DNA from: an uncultured Porphyromonadaceae bacterium
GTDB taxonomy: Bacteria > Bacteroidota > Bacteroidia > Bacteroidales > Muribaculaceae
Reading direction: 5' to 3'
Assembly (NCBI GenBank): GCA_947175645.1
Contig: CAMWNP010000002.1
Span: forward strand, 32,835-96,834
Length of the DNA stretch: 64,000 nucleotides
Positions 1-9,711 of the stretch are shown piece after piece (positions within the stretch are counted from its first letter, which is position 1; the number at the start of each line of letters is the position of its first letter). The position numbers and the translations under genes were made by a program. The notes under the pieces are model-generated. The model saw only the letters and a list, made by a program, of their open reading frames with translations. It did no database searches and was not told the origin of the DNA.

Positions 1-352
1 GTTCAAAACACTTGTGCTTCATGGCGAAAAAGCAGGATACTTTGTATGTGTGGTGCCCGGAAACACAGAAGTTGACCTGAAAAAAGCCGCTAAGGTTGCA
101 GGTGCGAAAAAAGCCGACCTTATTCCCATGAAGGAACTCCTCCCCCTGACAGGTTACATACGGGGTGGATGCTCTCCCATAGGAATGAAGAAACCATTTC
201 CAACATTTATCCACGAATCCGCATCTGACCATGATTTCATATATATCAGTGCCGGACAGCGTGGTCTTCAGATAAAAATAGAACCCGGACAGTTGGCCTC
301 ATACGTAGGCGCTCAATTTGCCGACCTTGTAAAAGTTCCTGATAATGAATAA
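1..352 (+). CDS. ybaK: YbaK/EbsC-type Cys-tRNA deacylase (5' end cut off)
   Basis: The reading frame is open from the left edge, so only the C-terminal ~117 residues are present. Conserved family segments are visible: VFKTL-like start, [23 protein letters not shown] and a [11 protein letters not shown] segment near the end. Family role (established): hydrolysis of Cys wrongly attached to tRNA-Pro (and Cys-tRNA-Cys), in the cytoplasm, as trans-editing for prolyl-tRNA synthetase. The stop overlaps the start of aroC by 8 bases, so the two are translated from one message. Confidence 0.88.
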   Translation, partial: FKTLVLHGEKAGYFVCVVPGNTEVDLKKAAKVAGAKKADLIPMKELLPLTGYIRGGCSPIGMKKPFPTFIHESASDHDFIYISAGQRGLQIKIEPGQLASYVGAQFADLVKVPDNE

Positions 353-1421
353 CAGTTTCGGAAGAATATTCACCCTGACATCCTTCGGCGAGTCTCACGG
401 ACCCGCAGTTGGGGGTGTTATTGACGGTATGCCCGCGGGAATAACCATTGACTTTGACCGCATACAGCATGAACTTGACAGACGTCGCCCGGGGCAGTCA
501 GCAGTGGTGACCTCCCGTAATGAAAAAGACCGAGTGGAAATTCTTTCCGGAATTTTTGAAGGCGTGACCACAGGGCAGCCCATTGGTTTTATCGTACGTA
601 ACGTCGACCAGCACTCAAATGATTATGAACCTATGCGTCACATTTTCCGCCCCTCCCATGCGGATTATACATATACTGAAAAATATGGCATTCGTGACTT
701 TCGTGGAGGTGGCAGATCTTCGGCGCGTGAGACTATATCACGTGTTGTCGCCGGAGCATTCGCACGTCAGGCTCTCGATGCAATAGGTATCACCATAACT
801 GCCTATACTGAAAGTATCGGAGAAATCTCTGTAGAAGGGAAAAAGATGGATTTTGCAGGCATTGAGAACAATCCCGTCCGTTGTCCTGACCCTGAAACAG
901 CAGCACGGATGGCTGACCTTCTGATTAACCTCAAGAAAGAAGGTGATACCGTAGGTGGAGTTGTGCGATGCGTCATCTCCGGAGTTCCTGCCGGTCTGGG
1001 TGACCCGGCTTTCGGAAAACTTCAGGCCTTGCTGGCATCGGCCATGATGAGTATTAATGCTGCCAAGGGATTTGAGTACGGCATGGGATTCGAGGGAGTC
1101 TCGCAGACCGGAACCCTTATGAACGATATTTTCACTGTTGATTCCTCAACAGGACGTATACACACTGAAACAAACTATTCCGGTGGTATTCAGGGTGGCA
1201 TATCCAACGGTGAGGAGATATATTTCCGCGTGGCTTTCAAGCCCATAGCCACAATTCTTAAACAGCAGCCCACCGTAACCGATGAAGGTGAGCGGGCAAT
1301 GCTGAAAGCCCGCGGACGGCACGACCCGTGCGCAGTGCCACGTGCCGTTCCCGTGGTTGAGGCTATGACCGCCATGGTGCTTCTTGATGCATGGCTGATG
1401 AATAAAACCATTCATATTTAG
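345..1421 (+). CDS. aroC: Chorismate synthase
   Basis: 358 residues, the usual length. It converts 5-enolpyruvylshikimate 3-phosphate to chorismate, the last shared step of aromatic amino acid synthesis, using reduced FMN. Signatures seen: [14 protein letters not shown] at the N terminus, [12 protein letters not shown] in the first third, and [18 protein letters not shown] near the C terminus. The ATG lies inside the last codons of the upstream deacylase gene, indicating translational coupling. No other aro genes are in the window. Confidence 0.97.
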   Translation: MNNSFGRIFTLTSFGESHGPAVGGVIDGMPAGITIDFDRIQHELDRRRPGQSAVVTSRNEKDRVEILSGIFEGVTTGQPIGFIVRNVDQHSNDYEPMRHIFRPSHADYTYTEKYGIRDFRGGGRSSARETISRVVAGAFARQALDAIGITITAYTESIGEISVEGKKMDFAGIENNPVRCPDPETAARMADLLINLKKEGDTVGGVVRCVISGVPAGLGDPAFGKLQALLASAMMSINAAKGFEYGMGFEGVSQTGTLMNDIFTVDSSTGRIHTETNYSGGIQGGISNGEEIYFRVAFKPIATILKQQPTVTDEGERAMLKARGRHDPCAVPRAVPVVEAMTAMVLLDAWLMNKTIHI

Positions 1422-1430
1422 CCTTTGGAT

Positions 1431-2333
1431 ATGGCTGACGCTCTCTACCGTACATACTCACATTATCTTGCTGAGCGTTTCCCGTGGAAAATGCAGAAAC
1501 TTACGGTGAACGCCGGCTTTACCTGTCCCAACCGCGATGGCTCAAAGGGGAGGGGAGGGTGCATCTATTGCAACAACCAGTCGTTCAATCCCTCTTTTTC
1601 CTCAAAAGGGGAAACGGTGACGGAGCAGTTGGCCAAAGGAAAACGATTTTTTGCCAGGAAATTTCCGGATATGCACTATCTTGCTTATTTTCAGGCGTAT
1701 ACCAATACACATTCCGATAATATAGATTATTTGATCAACCTTTATGAAGAGGCTCTGTCAGTCCCTGACGTCGAAGGTGTGATAATAGGAACGCGTCCTG
1801 ACTGTATGACGGACAAACTTTTGACCCGTCTCGCTGATATGAATAGTTTCCCGGGCAGAGTTATGGTGGAATATGGTGCGGAAACCGCTGATGACGCCAC
1901 TCTGAAACTGATTAATCGCTGCCACACGTGGAATGATACCGCCGATGCCTGTCGCAGGACTGCCGATGCCGGAATAGACTGCGGTATACATCTCATTCTC
2001 GGACTGCCTGGTGAAACGGATTCGGATATGATGCGTACGGTCGATCTTGCCGGTGCCCTTCCCATCCTGACAGTGAAGTTTCATCAGTTGCAGGTTATCC
2101 GTGGCACACTCCTCGCACGTATGGTGGAAACCGGCGAGATGCAACTGCCGGAGATGACCCTTGACAGATACCTTGACTTGTGTGTGGAAATTGTGAGGAG
2201 GATGCCAGGTCACATAGCCATAGAACGTTTTACCTCACAGTCACCCGACGAACTCCTTGTTTCCCCCCGCTGGGGAATAAAGAATTATCAGTTTACGAAT
2301 CTGCTTGCAAATCGGCTGAAGCGGCAGATGTAA
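1431..2333 (+). CDS. Radical SAM protein, YhcC/TIGR01212-like
   Basis: About 300 residues from the ATG at 1431; an in-frame TTG at 1425 is a less likely start. The N terminus carries the spacing C-x11-C-x2-C (Cys32, Cys44, Cys47: CPNRDG...GGCIYC), which is typical of the YhcC subgroup and binds a 4Fe-4S cluster that cleaves S-adenosylmethionine. The substrate of this family is not established. It follows aroC by nine bases and is probably in the same operon; a functional link to the shikimate pathway is not implied. Confidence 0.88.
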   Translation: MADALYRTYSHYLAERFPWKMQKLTVNAGFTCPNRDGSKGRGGCIYCNNQSFNPSFSSKGETVTEQLAKGKRFFARKFPDMHYLAYFQAYTNTHSDNIDYLINLYEEALSVPDVEGVIIGTRPDCMTDKLLTRLADMNSFPGRVMVEYGAETADDATLKLINRCHTWNDTADACRRTADAGIDCGIHLILGLPGETDSDMMRTVDLAGALPILTVKFHQLQVIRGTLLARMVETGEMQLPEMTLDRYLDLCVEIVRRMPGHIAIERFTSQSPDELLVSPRWGIKNYQFTNLLANRLKRQM

Positions 2334-2411
2334 CGACTCGCGGATTTGCGTCAGCAAACGATTGGATGCACCTTAAAAATCGTTTAAATTAAAAAAAGCG
2401 GGGCAAAAAAT

Positions 2412-2442
2412 TTTGTAGATTGAAAATATAATAATACATTTG
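2412..2442 (+). promoter_or_regulatory. Bacteroidetes promoter of the exbB-exbD-exbD-tonB operon
   Basis: TTTG at 2412-2415 and TACATTTG at 2435-2442 are separated by 19 bases, an exact match to the Bacteroidetes -33/-7 consensus (TTTG, TAnnTTTG). The 343-base gap 2334-2676 holds this promoter and a leader of roughly 230 bases, A/T rich before the start codon, with a small CGGG-loop-CCCG hairpin near 2463-2474. I see no gene in it. Confidence 0.8.
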
Positions 2443-2676
2443 CATTGATAAAAAGGCGGGAACGGGTGCGCCCGTAACTGAACTTACAGTCTGAAACTTC
2501 GCTCTGTAACCCTTAAAGTAGTAATAATTAAATAATTAATACCATCAAAAATTGATAGACCGATTATCCTTGGATAAAACGCTTTCAAATTGAAATACCT
2601 TCTGTCAGGAAACAAAACAAAATCAATATAATCATTTAACATTTTCAAAAAACTAATCAAACAAATTTATTAAATT

Positions 2677-3540
2677 ATGGAAAAGCCCGCACAAAAAGGT
2701 TCTACACCTGCTGTAAAAACTGGTGGAAATGTTCGCGGTATTAAGAACGCATTCTTGGTTATCGTTGCTTGCTTCATCATCGCATGGTGCCTCTTCTTGT
2801 TCGTATTCGGTGCACCCTCTCACTTCGATTTCGACGGTGACTATCACGGTGCTTCAATGTTCTTTGCCGGTGACCTCAAATATCACCCCAATGACTTGAT
2901 CGGTACAATCTTCAAAGGTGGTATCATCGTGCCTGTTCTTCAGACTCTCTTCCTTACCGTTATCGTTCTCTCTGTTGAACGTTGGATCGCTCTCGGAAGT
3001 GCAAAAGGTAAAGGTAACATCACCGTTTTCGTTCGTAACATCAAGGCTTGTCTCGCTAAAAACGACATCGAAGGCGCTCAGGCTCTCTGCGCTAAACAGA
3101 AAGGTTCTGTAGCCGCTGTTGTTTCTGCTGCTCTCGTTCGTTACAAAGAAATGGATGAAAACACAGTTCTTACTAAAGAACAGAAAGTTGCTACTCTCCA
3201 GAAAGAAGTTGAAGAAGCAACCGCTATGGAAATGCCTTCTCTCCAGCAGAACCTCCCCATCGTTGCTACCCTGACCACCCTCGGTACTCTCGTCGGTCTT
3301 CTCGGTACTGTGATCGGTATGATCAAATCATTCCAGGCTCTTTCTGCTTCTGGTGCTCCTGACTCAACCGAACTTTCTACCGGTATCTCTGAAGCACTTG
3401 TGAACACTGCCTTCGGTATCGCAACCGGTGCATTCGCAGTTATCTCTTACAACTTCTACACCAACAAAATCGATAACCTCACTTACGCTATCGACGAAAT
3501 CGGCTATTCAATTGTTCAGTCATTTGCAGCCAACCACTAA
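2677..3540 (+). CDS. exbB: MotA/TolQ/ExbB proton channel family protein
   Basis: 287 residues. Inner-membrane proton channel that powers TonB. Hydrophobic segments lie at about residues 22-47, 80-105, 175-205 and 225-250; the conserved channel segment reads LPIVATLTTLGTLVGLLGTVIGMI and is followed by GISEALVNTAFGIATGAFAV. It has a longer N terminus than proteobacterial ExbB, as is common in Bacteroidetes. Codon use is strongly biased (CTC, CGT, GGT), suggesting high expression. First gene of a four-gene operon. Confidence 0.93.
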   Translation: MEKPAQKGSTPAVKTGGNVRGIKNAFLVIVACFIIAWCLFLFVFGAPSHFDFDGDYHGASMFFAGDLKYHPNDLIGTIFKGGIIVPVLQTLFLTVIVLSVERWIALGSAKGKGNITVFVRNIKACLAKNDIEGAQALCAKQKGSVAAVVSAALVRYKEMDENTVLTKEQKVATLQKEVEEATAMEMPSLQQNLPIVATLTTLGTLVGLLGTVIGMIKSFQALSASGAPDSTELSTGISEALVNTAFGIATGAFAVISYNFYTNKIDNLTYAIDEIGYSIVQSFAANH

Positions 3541-3583
3541 TCCTTATTTTACAGTTTATTAATCTATTTATTAAAGGTAAAAT

Positions 3584-4318
3584 ATGGGAAAAGTAAAAAT
3601 TAAAAAGAAGAGCACCCTCATCGACATGACCGCGATGAGTGACGTGACCGTTCTTCTGCTTACTTTCTTCATGTTGACCTCAACCTTCCTCGCTAAGGAA
3701 CCCGTCACCGTTATCACACCTTCTTCAGTTTCTGAAATCAAGGTCCCTGTTTCAAACGTGGCTTCTGTTCTGGTTAGCCCGGAAGGAAAAGTGTTCCTCT
3801 CTGTTCTCGGTGAGGCTGACCTTGACACCTATGACGAATCATGGTCAAGCGAAGGCGTCCGGAAAGCAGCCCTGAGGGAGGCTTCTAAAAGATATGAAGA
3901 ATTGACAGGCACCAAAACCAACATCACTGAAATGGATTTGGAGAAGTTTGCCAAGATCGGTTCGTTCGGTGTGCCTCTGGCTAAAATGCATGAATTCCTG
4001 CAGTTGGATCAATCTAAACAGGATGAATGGCTTGGCGACACCAGTCGCAAAGACAACGGAATCCCTATGGTTGACATCAACTATATGGAAGGTGATGCAC
4101 CCGCTGTAACTAACGAATTCCAGATTTGGATGCGTGCCATCCGTGACAAAGCCGGTAACGAAAACCTTACTTCCGCTATGAAGAAAGGTGAAGGTATCGC
4201 TGTCAAGGCTGACCGCAACACAAACTATGAAACTATTCATGGCGTACTGGATAACCTCCAGACTATCAAAATGAACCGTTTCACTGTTATGACTGCTCTT
4301 AAAACTGAAAACGACTAA
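3584..4318 (+). CDS. exbD: ExbD/TolR family biopolymer transport protein (first copy)
   Basis: 244 residues, with one N-terminal membrane segment (about 17-37) that contains the DMTAMSDVTVLLLTFFMLTS motif; the aspartate in this segment carries protons in the family. The remainder is periplasmic and longer than in E. coli ExbD (141 residues), with an inserted helical region at about 80-170. It lies 43 bases after exbB and ends two bases before the second exbD. Two ExbD proteins per TonB operon are usual in Bacteroidetes. Confidence 0.92.
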   Translation: MGKVKIKKKSTLIDMTAMSDVTVLLLTFFMLTSTFLAKEPVTVITPSSVSEIKVPVSNVASVLVSPEGKVFLSVLGEADLDTYDESWSSEGVRKAALREASKRYEELTGTKTNITEMDLEKFAKIGSFGVPLAKMHEFLQLDQSKQDEWLGDTSRKDNGIPMVDINYMEGDAPAVTNEFQIWMRAIRDKAGNENLTSAMKKGEGIAVKADRNTNYETIHGVLDNLQTIKMNRFTVMTALKTEND

Positions 4319-4320
4319 TT

Positions 4321-5067
4321 ATGGCACAAATTGATACATCAGGGGGCGGCGGTAAAAAGAAAAAAGGCGCCCAGAAAAAGATGGCTATCCACGTGGACTT
4401 CACCCCCATGGTGGATATGAACATGCTTTTGATTACTTTCTTCATGCTGTGTACCACCATGATCAAGTCGCAGACCCTCAACATTTCACTCCCCTCTAAC
4501 GAGAAGATTGAAAATGAAGAGCAGCAGTCTAAGGCTAAGAATTCAGAAGCAATTACTATGATCCTTACCACCGAGCGTGATAAAGACGGTAATCCCAAAA
4601 TCGATGAAACCGGTCATCAGAAAAACATCATCTACTACTATGAAGGTAAACCCTTCGTTGAAGATGCTAACAAAGACGGTCTGATCGATGAATCACCCGA
4701 TGGTTACGGTATCCTCCGTTCCGAGAAGTTCCTTGGTAACGACAACGGAGTCGAACAGGGTATCCGTAAAATCCTCCATAATAAGAATAAGGAAGCACTC
4801 GAAAAAATCGACGAACAGAAAAAACTCTGGCGTGAGAAAAAAATCACTGACGAGGAATTCCAGGCTAAAGCCCGCGAAATTCGTAATGACTCTACTCTCA
4901 CACGTCCGGTTGTAATTATCAAGGCTACTCCCGAGGCCTCTTGGGAAAGCGTGATAACCGCTCTCGACGAGATGCAGATCAACCAGATCTCACGTTATCA
5001 GATCGACAACATGAACCAGGTTGACTCCGCTCTTATTACTGACTATATTGCTAAAAACCGCAAATAA
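4321..5067 (+). CDS. exbD: ExbD/TolR family biopolymer transport protein (second copy)
   Basis: 248 residues. After a Lys-rich cytoplasmic start (GGGKKKKGAQKK) comes one membrane segment with VDFTPMVDMNMLLITFFML, carrying the proton-translocating aspartate. The periplasmic part is long and charged. The ATG follows the previous stop by two bases, so translation is coupled. It is expected to form a mixed or alternative complex with ExbB and TonB; which ExbD does what cannot be read from the sequence. Confidence 0.92.
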   Translation: MAQIDTSGGGGKKKKGAQKKMAIHVDFTPMVDMNMLLITFFMLCTTMIKSQTLNISLPSNEKIENEEQQSKAKNSEAITMILTTERDKDGNPKIDETGHQKNIIYYYEGKPFVEDANKDGLIDESPDGYGILRSEKFLGNDNGVEQGIRKILHNKNKEALEKIDEQKKLWREKKITDEEFQAKAREIRNDSTLTRPVVIIKATPEASWESVITALDEMQINQISRYQIDNMNQVDSALITDYIAKNRK

Positions 5068-5114
5068 TAGTGATGACTGACTATATTTTATTAACCCTTT
5101 AAAATCGCAAGGAT

Positions 5115-5981
5115 ATGCCAAAAGATGTAGATCTTTCATCAAAAGAATGGCGCGACCTAATTTTTGAAGGCAAAAACAAGGATTTCGGTGCATACGAACT
5201 TCGTAAGAAATCCGACGGCCGTCATAACCGCGCTATGTTATATACTATTTTCGGTCTGATTGTTGTCCTCATCGGTGGTTTCTGCTATGGTGTTTATAAC
5301 GATATCAAGATGAAACAGAAAGAAGCCGAACTTCAGGCTCAACTCGAACAGCAGATGATGGAACTCCAGAATCAGCAGGACGAGGAACAGCAGGAAGAAG
5401 AGGAGGAAGTTCAGCAGCGTGTTGAAGAACAGAAACCCGAAGCCCTTCCTGAAGAAATCCTCAACACCATGAAAGCGACTGAGATCGCCGTGGTTGATGA
5501 TGATGAGGTAGTTGAAGAAATCAAGTCACAGGATGAATTGAAGGAAACTACTACTGCAATCGGTTCAACCAACTTTGACCAGGGTACTGATGACCTTAAT
5601 GTGGTTCGTGAGTACAAGGAAGAAGTTATCGTTGAGGAAAAGACTCCTGTTGACGACAACCAGGTATTCCAGTCAGTTGAACAGATGCCCCAGTTCCCCG
5701 GTGGCGATGTTGAACTTATGAAATACATCAACTCTCACATCAAGTATCCCACAATGGCAATGGAAAACAACATCCAGGGTCGTGTGGTGGTTCAGTTCGT
5801 CGTAACCAAAAACGGTTCTATCGGCGAAGTTAAAGTGCTCCGCTCACGTGATAAAGACCTCGACAACGAGGCTGTTCGCGTGGTGAAGTCACTCCCCAAC
5901 TTCATCCCCGGTAAGATGAACGGTCAGCCCGTGAACGTTTGGTATACTCTCCCCGTGAACTTCAAACTCCAGGGCGTGTAA
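5115..5981 (+). CDS. tonB: TonB energy-transducing protein
   Basis: 288 residues. A cytoplasmic start is followed by one membrane anchor (about 42-64), a Gln/Glu-rich, probably coiled stretch (about 70-115), a variable acidic linker, and a C-terminal TonB domain beginning near FPGGDVELMKYINSHIKYP and ending in WYTLPVNFKL. It links the ExbB/ExbD motor to outer-membrane receptors of the SusC type. The linker is Glu-rich instead of the Pro-rich linker of E. coli TonB. Last gene of its operon; a terminator follows. Confidence 0.94.
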   Translation: MPKDVDLSSKEWRDLIFEGKNKDFGAYELRKKSDGRHNRAMLYTIFGLIVVLIGGFCYGVYNDIKMKQKEAELQAQLEQQMMELQNQQDEEQQEEEEEVQQRVEEQKPEALPEEILNTMKATEIAVVDDDEVVEEIKSQDELKETTTAIGSTNFDQGTDDLNVVREYKEEVIVEEKTPVDDNQVFQSVEQMPQFPGGDVELMKYINSHIKYPTMAMENNIQGRVVVQFVVTKNGSIGEVKVLRSRDKDLDNEAVRVVKSLPNFIPGKMNGQPVNVWYTLPVNFKLQGV

Positions 5982-6003
5982 TCCATCCACAATATTTGAT
6001 TAT

Positions 6004-6042
6004 GCAGGGTGTGTCAATTCAGTTTGGCACACCCTGCTTTCC
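6004..6042 (+). terminator. Terminator of the tonB operon
   Basis: The arms GCAGGGTGTGTCAA and TTTGGCACACCCTGC pair around a short loop and are followed by TTTCCTTTT. Confidence 0.8.
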
Positions 6043-6113
6043 TTTTGCCGCCATACCGGATTTTTTTCGTCTGAACTTTTATAAAATTTTCACAAAACTA
6101 TTGTTGAATTATT

Positions 6114-6143
6114 TTTGTAATATTTTAAAAATAAGTATCTTTG
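6114..6143 (+). promoter_or_regulatory. Promoter of the phosphohexomutase gene
   Basis: TTTG at 6114-6117 and TATCTTTG at 6136-6143 with 18 bases between fit the Bacteroidetes -33/-7 pattern; the start codon is at 6230. Confidence 0.65.
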
Positions 6144-6229
6144 CTTAGTCACTCAGGTTTTGGGATAACACCCCGGGCGGAGATGACTTCACGTAAGAAA
6201 AAAGTTAAACATTTAAAATATCCTCACAG

Positions 6230-7978
6230 ATGGAAAATACTGATCTTATAAAAAATGTGACTGAGAAAGCACAGGTTTGGTTATCAGATCTTTATGATGC
6301 TGAAACTCGTGCCGAAGTGCAACGTATGCTCGATGCAGAGGACAAAACGGAACTGATTGAATCATTCTATAAGGACCTTGAGTTCGGTACCGGTGGATTA
6401 CGCGGCATCATGGGTGCCGGAACTAACCGCATGAACATCTACACCGTAGGAGCCGCAACCCAGGGACTTGCCAACTATCTTAAAGAAGCATTCAGCGGAC
6501 TGGAACAGATTTCCGTTGCAGTTGGTCATGACGTGCGCAACAATTCCCGCAAGTTTGCTGAAATAGTCGCTAATATATTCTCAGCAAACGGAATAAAGGT
6601 TTATCTCTTTGACAATTTCCGTCCCACACCTGAACTTTCATTCGCCATTCGCCATTTCCATTGCCAGAGCGGTGTGAATATCACTGCGTCTCACAATCCC
6701 AAGGAATACAATGGCTATAAGGCTTACTGGGAAGATGGTGCTCAGATCATCGCCCCCCATGATGTGAATATCATTGACCACGTAAACAAAATCAAGAATG
6801 TCAGCGAAATAAAGTTCGAGGGTAATCCTGAACTTATTCAGATTGTGGGTGATGAGGTTGACACCGCATTTCTCGATGCCATCAAAGGACTGTCGCTCAG
6901 TCCGGAAATCAACGAAAAGTTCAGCGATCTGAAGATTGTTTATACTCCCATCCACGGAACCGGTGTGGAACTCGTTCCCCGTTCGCTTAAAAATTACGGA
7001 TTCAAGAACATTATCCACGTCCCCGAACAGGATATACCCAGCGGTGATTTCCCCACTGTTGACTCTCCCAACCCTGAGAATCCCTCGGCTATGGCAATGG
7101 CTATTGCCAAGGCTATGGAAACAAACGCTGATCTTGTTATGGCATCTGACCCTGACGCCGACCGTATAGGCTGCGTTATGCGTGACAATAAAGGTGAGTA
7201 TGTCCTTATCAACGGTAACCAGATAGTCATGATTCTTCTGTATTATCTGATGAACCGTAATGCCGAACTCGGTCTGCTCAAAGGTAACGAATATATAGTA
7301 AAGACCATTGTTACAACTGAGACCATCAAGTCAATAGCAGAAAGCAACAACATCAAGATGTTTGACTGCTACACCGGATTCAAATGGATAGCATCCGTTA
7401 TACGTGACATGGAAGGTGTGGGACGCTATCTCGGTGGTGGTGAGGAAAGTTACGGCTTCCTGGCCGAAACTTTCGCTCGTGATAAAGACTGTGTGTCAGC
7501 AATTTCGTTGATGGCCGAGGCTTGTGCATGGGCTAAGAACAAAGGTCTGGACTTCCTTGGACTGCTTCAGGAAATCTACATCAAGAACGGTTTCTCACAC
7601 GAAGTGGGCATATCAGTTGTCCGTCCAGGAAAGAGTGGCGCTGAAGAAATCCAGGCTATGATGAAACAATTCCGTGAAAATCCCCCCAAAACTCTTGGAG
7701 GAAGCGAAATTGTAACCATCAAGGATTACGAGGCTCTCACACTTACCGAACCTAAGACCGGTAAGGTAACTGATATTGACATGCCTGTTACCTCTAACGT
7801 GCTACAGTATTTCACCGCTGATGGCTCAAAAGTATCAATCCGTCCATCCGGAACTGAACCGAAAATCAAGTTCTATATTGAGGTGAAGGAGAAAATGGAA
7901 TCAGCGGCGGACTACGATAAATGCAACGCGCTGGCTAACGAAAAAATTGAATCAATCAAGAAGGATCTCGGAATCTGA
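6230..7978 (+). CDS. Phosphoglucomutase/phosphomannomutase
   Basis: 582 residues, the long form of the alpha-D-phosphohexomutase family. It interconverts 1- and 6-phosphates of glucose or mannose and so feeds glycogen, cell wall and polysaccharide precursors. Seen: the phosphoserine loop TASHNPKEYNGYK (Ser154), the metal loop DPDADR (307-312), the sugar loop GGGEESYGFL and the C-terminal phosphate-binding RPSGTEPKIKFY. Substrate preference cannot be fixed from sequence. Single-gene transcription unit between its own promoter and terminator. Confidence 0.93.
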   Translation: MENTDLIKNVTEKAQVWLSDLYDAETRAEVQRMLDAEDKTELIESFYKDLEFGTGGLRGIMGAGTNRMNIYTVGAATQGLANYLKEAFSGLEQISVAVGHDVRNNSRKFAEIVANIFSANGIKVYLFDNFRPTPELSFAIRHFHCQSGVNITASHNPKEYNGYKAYWEDGAQIIAPHDVNIIDHVNKIKNVSEIKFEGNPELIQIVGDEVDTAFLDAIKGLSLSPEINEKFSDLKIVYTPIHGTGVELVPRSLKNYGFKNIIHVPEQDIPSGDFPTVDSPNPENPSAMAMAIAKAMETNADLVMASDPDADRIGCVMRDNKGEYVLINGNQIVMILLYYLMNRNAELGLLKGNEYIVKTIVTTETIKSIAESNNIKMFDCYTGFKWIASVIRDMEGVGRYLGGGEESYGFLAETFARDKDCVSAISLMAEACAWAKNKGLDFLGLLQEIYIKNGFSHEVGISVVRPGKSGAEEIQAMMKQFRENPPKTLGGSEIVTIKDYEALTLTEPKTGKVTDIDMPVTSNVLQYFTADGSKVSIRPSGTEPKIKFYIEVKEKMESAADYDKCNALANEKIESIKKDLGI

Positions 7979-8000
7979 TTCCGGTCATAAAACCTCTTTA

Positions 8001-8036
8001 AAAGGCATCGCCGTGAAGCATGGCGATGCCTTTTTT
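8001..8036 (+). terminator. Terminator after the phosphohexomutase gene
   Basis: AAGGCATCGCC pairs with GGCGATGCCTT and runs into seven T residues. Confidence 0.88.
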
Positions 8037-8099
8037 GCTCTTATGACAACAACATTGGTAAACCTGCTTATCCCCGACCGGATATAATGAGCGTTTCAG

Positions 8100-8130
8100 T
8101 TGCGTAGAAGTCAAATAATGACTAACTTTG
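8100..8130 (+). promoter_or_regulatory. Promoter of the polysaccharide gene cluster
   Basis: TTG at 8100-8102 and TAACTTTG at 8123-8130 are 20 bases apart; the leader to the ATG at 8159 is about 20 bases. Confidence 0.65.
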
Positions 8131-8158
8131 CAAGGAGAATAACATCACTGACAGGTCA

Positions 8159-9691
8159 ATGTCACATAGCGAAGAAAATAAACGTATTGCCAAGAATTCG
8201 CTGTATCTGTATCTTCGGAAACTGATAACGGTTTTCATAGGTCTATATTCATCACGTCTGCTTCTGGAGCAGTTGGGGCTTGATGACTTTGGCCTATACG
8301 GACTTGTTGGAAGTGTTATCATGCTGTTCGGATCAATTAAAGTTCTGTTCACGGATTCCATACGCAGATTCATAAACATAGAAAAAGGACGGTGTAATCC
8401 AGAGCGAATCCGCCTGATATTCACTTACGGAGTGGTGCTTAACCTGATTATTGCGTTGATTTTCGTGACTGTGGTGGAAATTGCCGGAGTTATAATGATA
8501 CCCAGGCTCAATATTCAACCGGAATCTGTTTCTACCGCCATGTGGGTACTCCAGTTCTCACTTGCTTCAGCAGTGGTAACCATTATGACCACACCCTATG
8601 ATGCGGTTATGATTGCCAACGAGCGGTTTGATGCGTTTGCATTGTTTGCCGTGGTTGACTCGTTGCTCAGATTCGGTGCTGTTTTGCTATTGATATTTTG
8701 TCCCGCGAACAAGGTGATATGGTATTCGGTGTTCATGTTCCTCGGAGCGGTGATAGTCCGCATAATCTCAGCAATGTATTGCTCCCGTAGGTTCGGCGAT
8801 GAGGTTAAGTATCTATGGAAACGTGACAAGCAGTTGCTCCGTGAGATGACATTCTTCTCAGGATGGAATTTTCTGGGACGTGCCGGCTGGACTCTTTATG
8901 ACGGAGGCGTGAACATACTACTTAATATATTTGGAGGAGTTGCGGTAAATGCTGCGCGTTCAGTGGCAATGAACGTAAAGAATATGGTGACTCAGTTTAC
9001 TCTTGACACACTCTCCGGATTCCGTCCCCAGACCGTAAAATCTTATGGAGCCGGAAATTTCGACAGATTTGAGGAACTTGTGTTCAGCGCATCGAAATTC
9101 TGTTTTGTGGTTTCGGCTGTCATGGCTTTCACCTGTTCCATATTCTGTCACTTCCTCATCAGATTGTGGCTTGGCGAGATTCCCCCATACTCTGTTGATT
9201 TCGTTAAGGCTTTGATGCTTGCCTTTTTGTTGGGAGGCCCTAACTATGGAATCAATATGGTTTTTGACTCCTCGGCAAAACTCAAGACATTTGAAATCTG
9301 GACTATCACGGTCTTTGCAATTTCCTTGGGGGGAGGCTATCTTGTACTTCATTTTGGATTCCCTTTCTATCAGGTATTCATTGTTGCCGCACTGTGTGAG
9401 GTTATCCAGATGTTAGGTTCACTTATCCTTGCAAAACGTGAAGTAGAATTCCCGGCAGCACGATATTTCAGGAAAGTTCTGATCAGATGCTATTCAACCT
9501 GTGTCATTCTTTGCGTAGCATACGTAGGATTTAACCGCTTTTTTGTTGCTAATGAATCATGGTTAACCATGATTTGGGAGGGGGCGTTGGCGTTATTGTT
9601 CGTCCTTGCGGTCTGCTACCTCCTTGTCTTCAATAATAAAGAACGGACCATAGCACTTGAAATGGTAATGCATAAAATCCGCAGGAAATAA
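8159..9691 (+). CDS. Wzx-like polysaccharide flippase
   Basis: 510 residues, almost wholly membrane-embedded with about 12-14 hydrophobic helices, of the MOP/polysaccharide transporter superfamily. The N terminus (SLYLYLRKLITVFIGLYSSR) and the segment LLEQLGLDDFGLYGLVGS are typical of Wzx-type exporters. It would flip lipid-linked glycans across the inner membrane. It heads a three-gene cluster with a glycosyltransferase and an acyltransferase. The glycan handled is unknown. Confidence 0.85.
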   Translation: MSHSEENKRIAKNSLYLYLRKLITVFIGLYSSRLLLEQLGLDDFGLYGLVGSVIMLFGSIKVLFTDSIRRFINIEKGRCNPERIRLIFTYGVVLNLIIALIFVTVVEIAGVIMIPRLNIQPESVSTAMWVLQFSLASAVVTIMTTPYDAVMIANERFDAFALFAVVDSLLRFGAVLLLIFCPANKVIWYSVFMFLGAVIVRIISAMYCSRRFGDEVKYLWKRDKQLLREMTFFSGWNFLGRAGWTLYDGGVNILLNIFGGVAVNAARSVAMNVKNMVTQFTLDTLSGFRPQTVKSYGAGNFDRFEELVFSASKFCFVVSAVMAFTCSIFCHFLIRLWLGEIPPYSVDFVKALMLAFLLGGPNYGINMVFDSSAKLKTFEIWTITVFAISLGGGYLVLHFGFPFYQVFIVAALCEVIQMLGSLILAKREVEFPAARYFRKVLIRCYSTCVILCVAYVGFNRFFVANESWLTMIWEGALALLFVLAVCYLLVFNNKERTIALEMVMHKIRRK

Positions 9692-9711
9692 ACAGGTTTA
9701 AATCTACACAG

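Noticed and set aside
1758..2213. Minus-strand open frame of 151 codons
   Set aside because: It is antisense to the radical SAM gene, whose cysteine motif and family features are clear.
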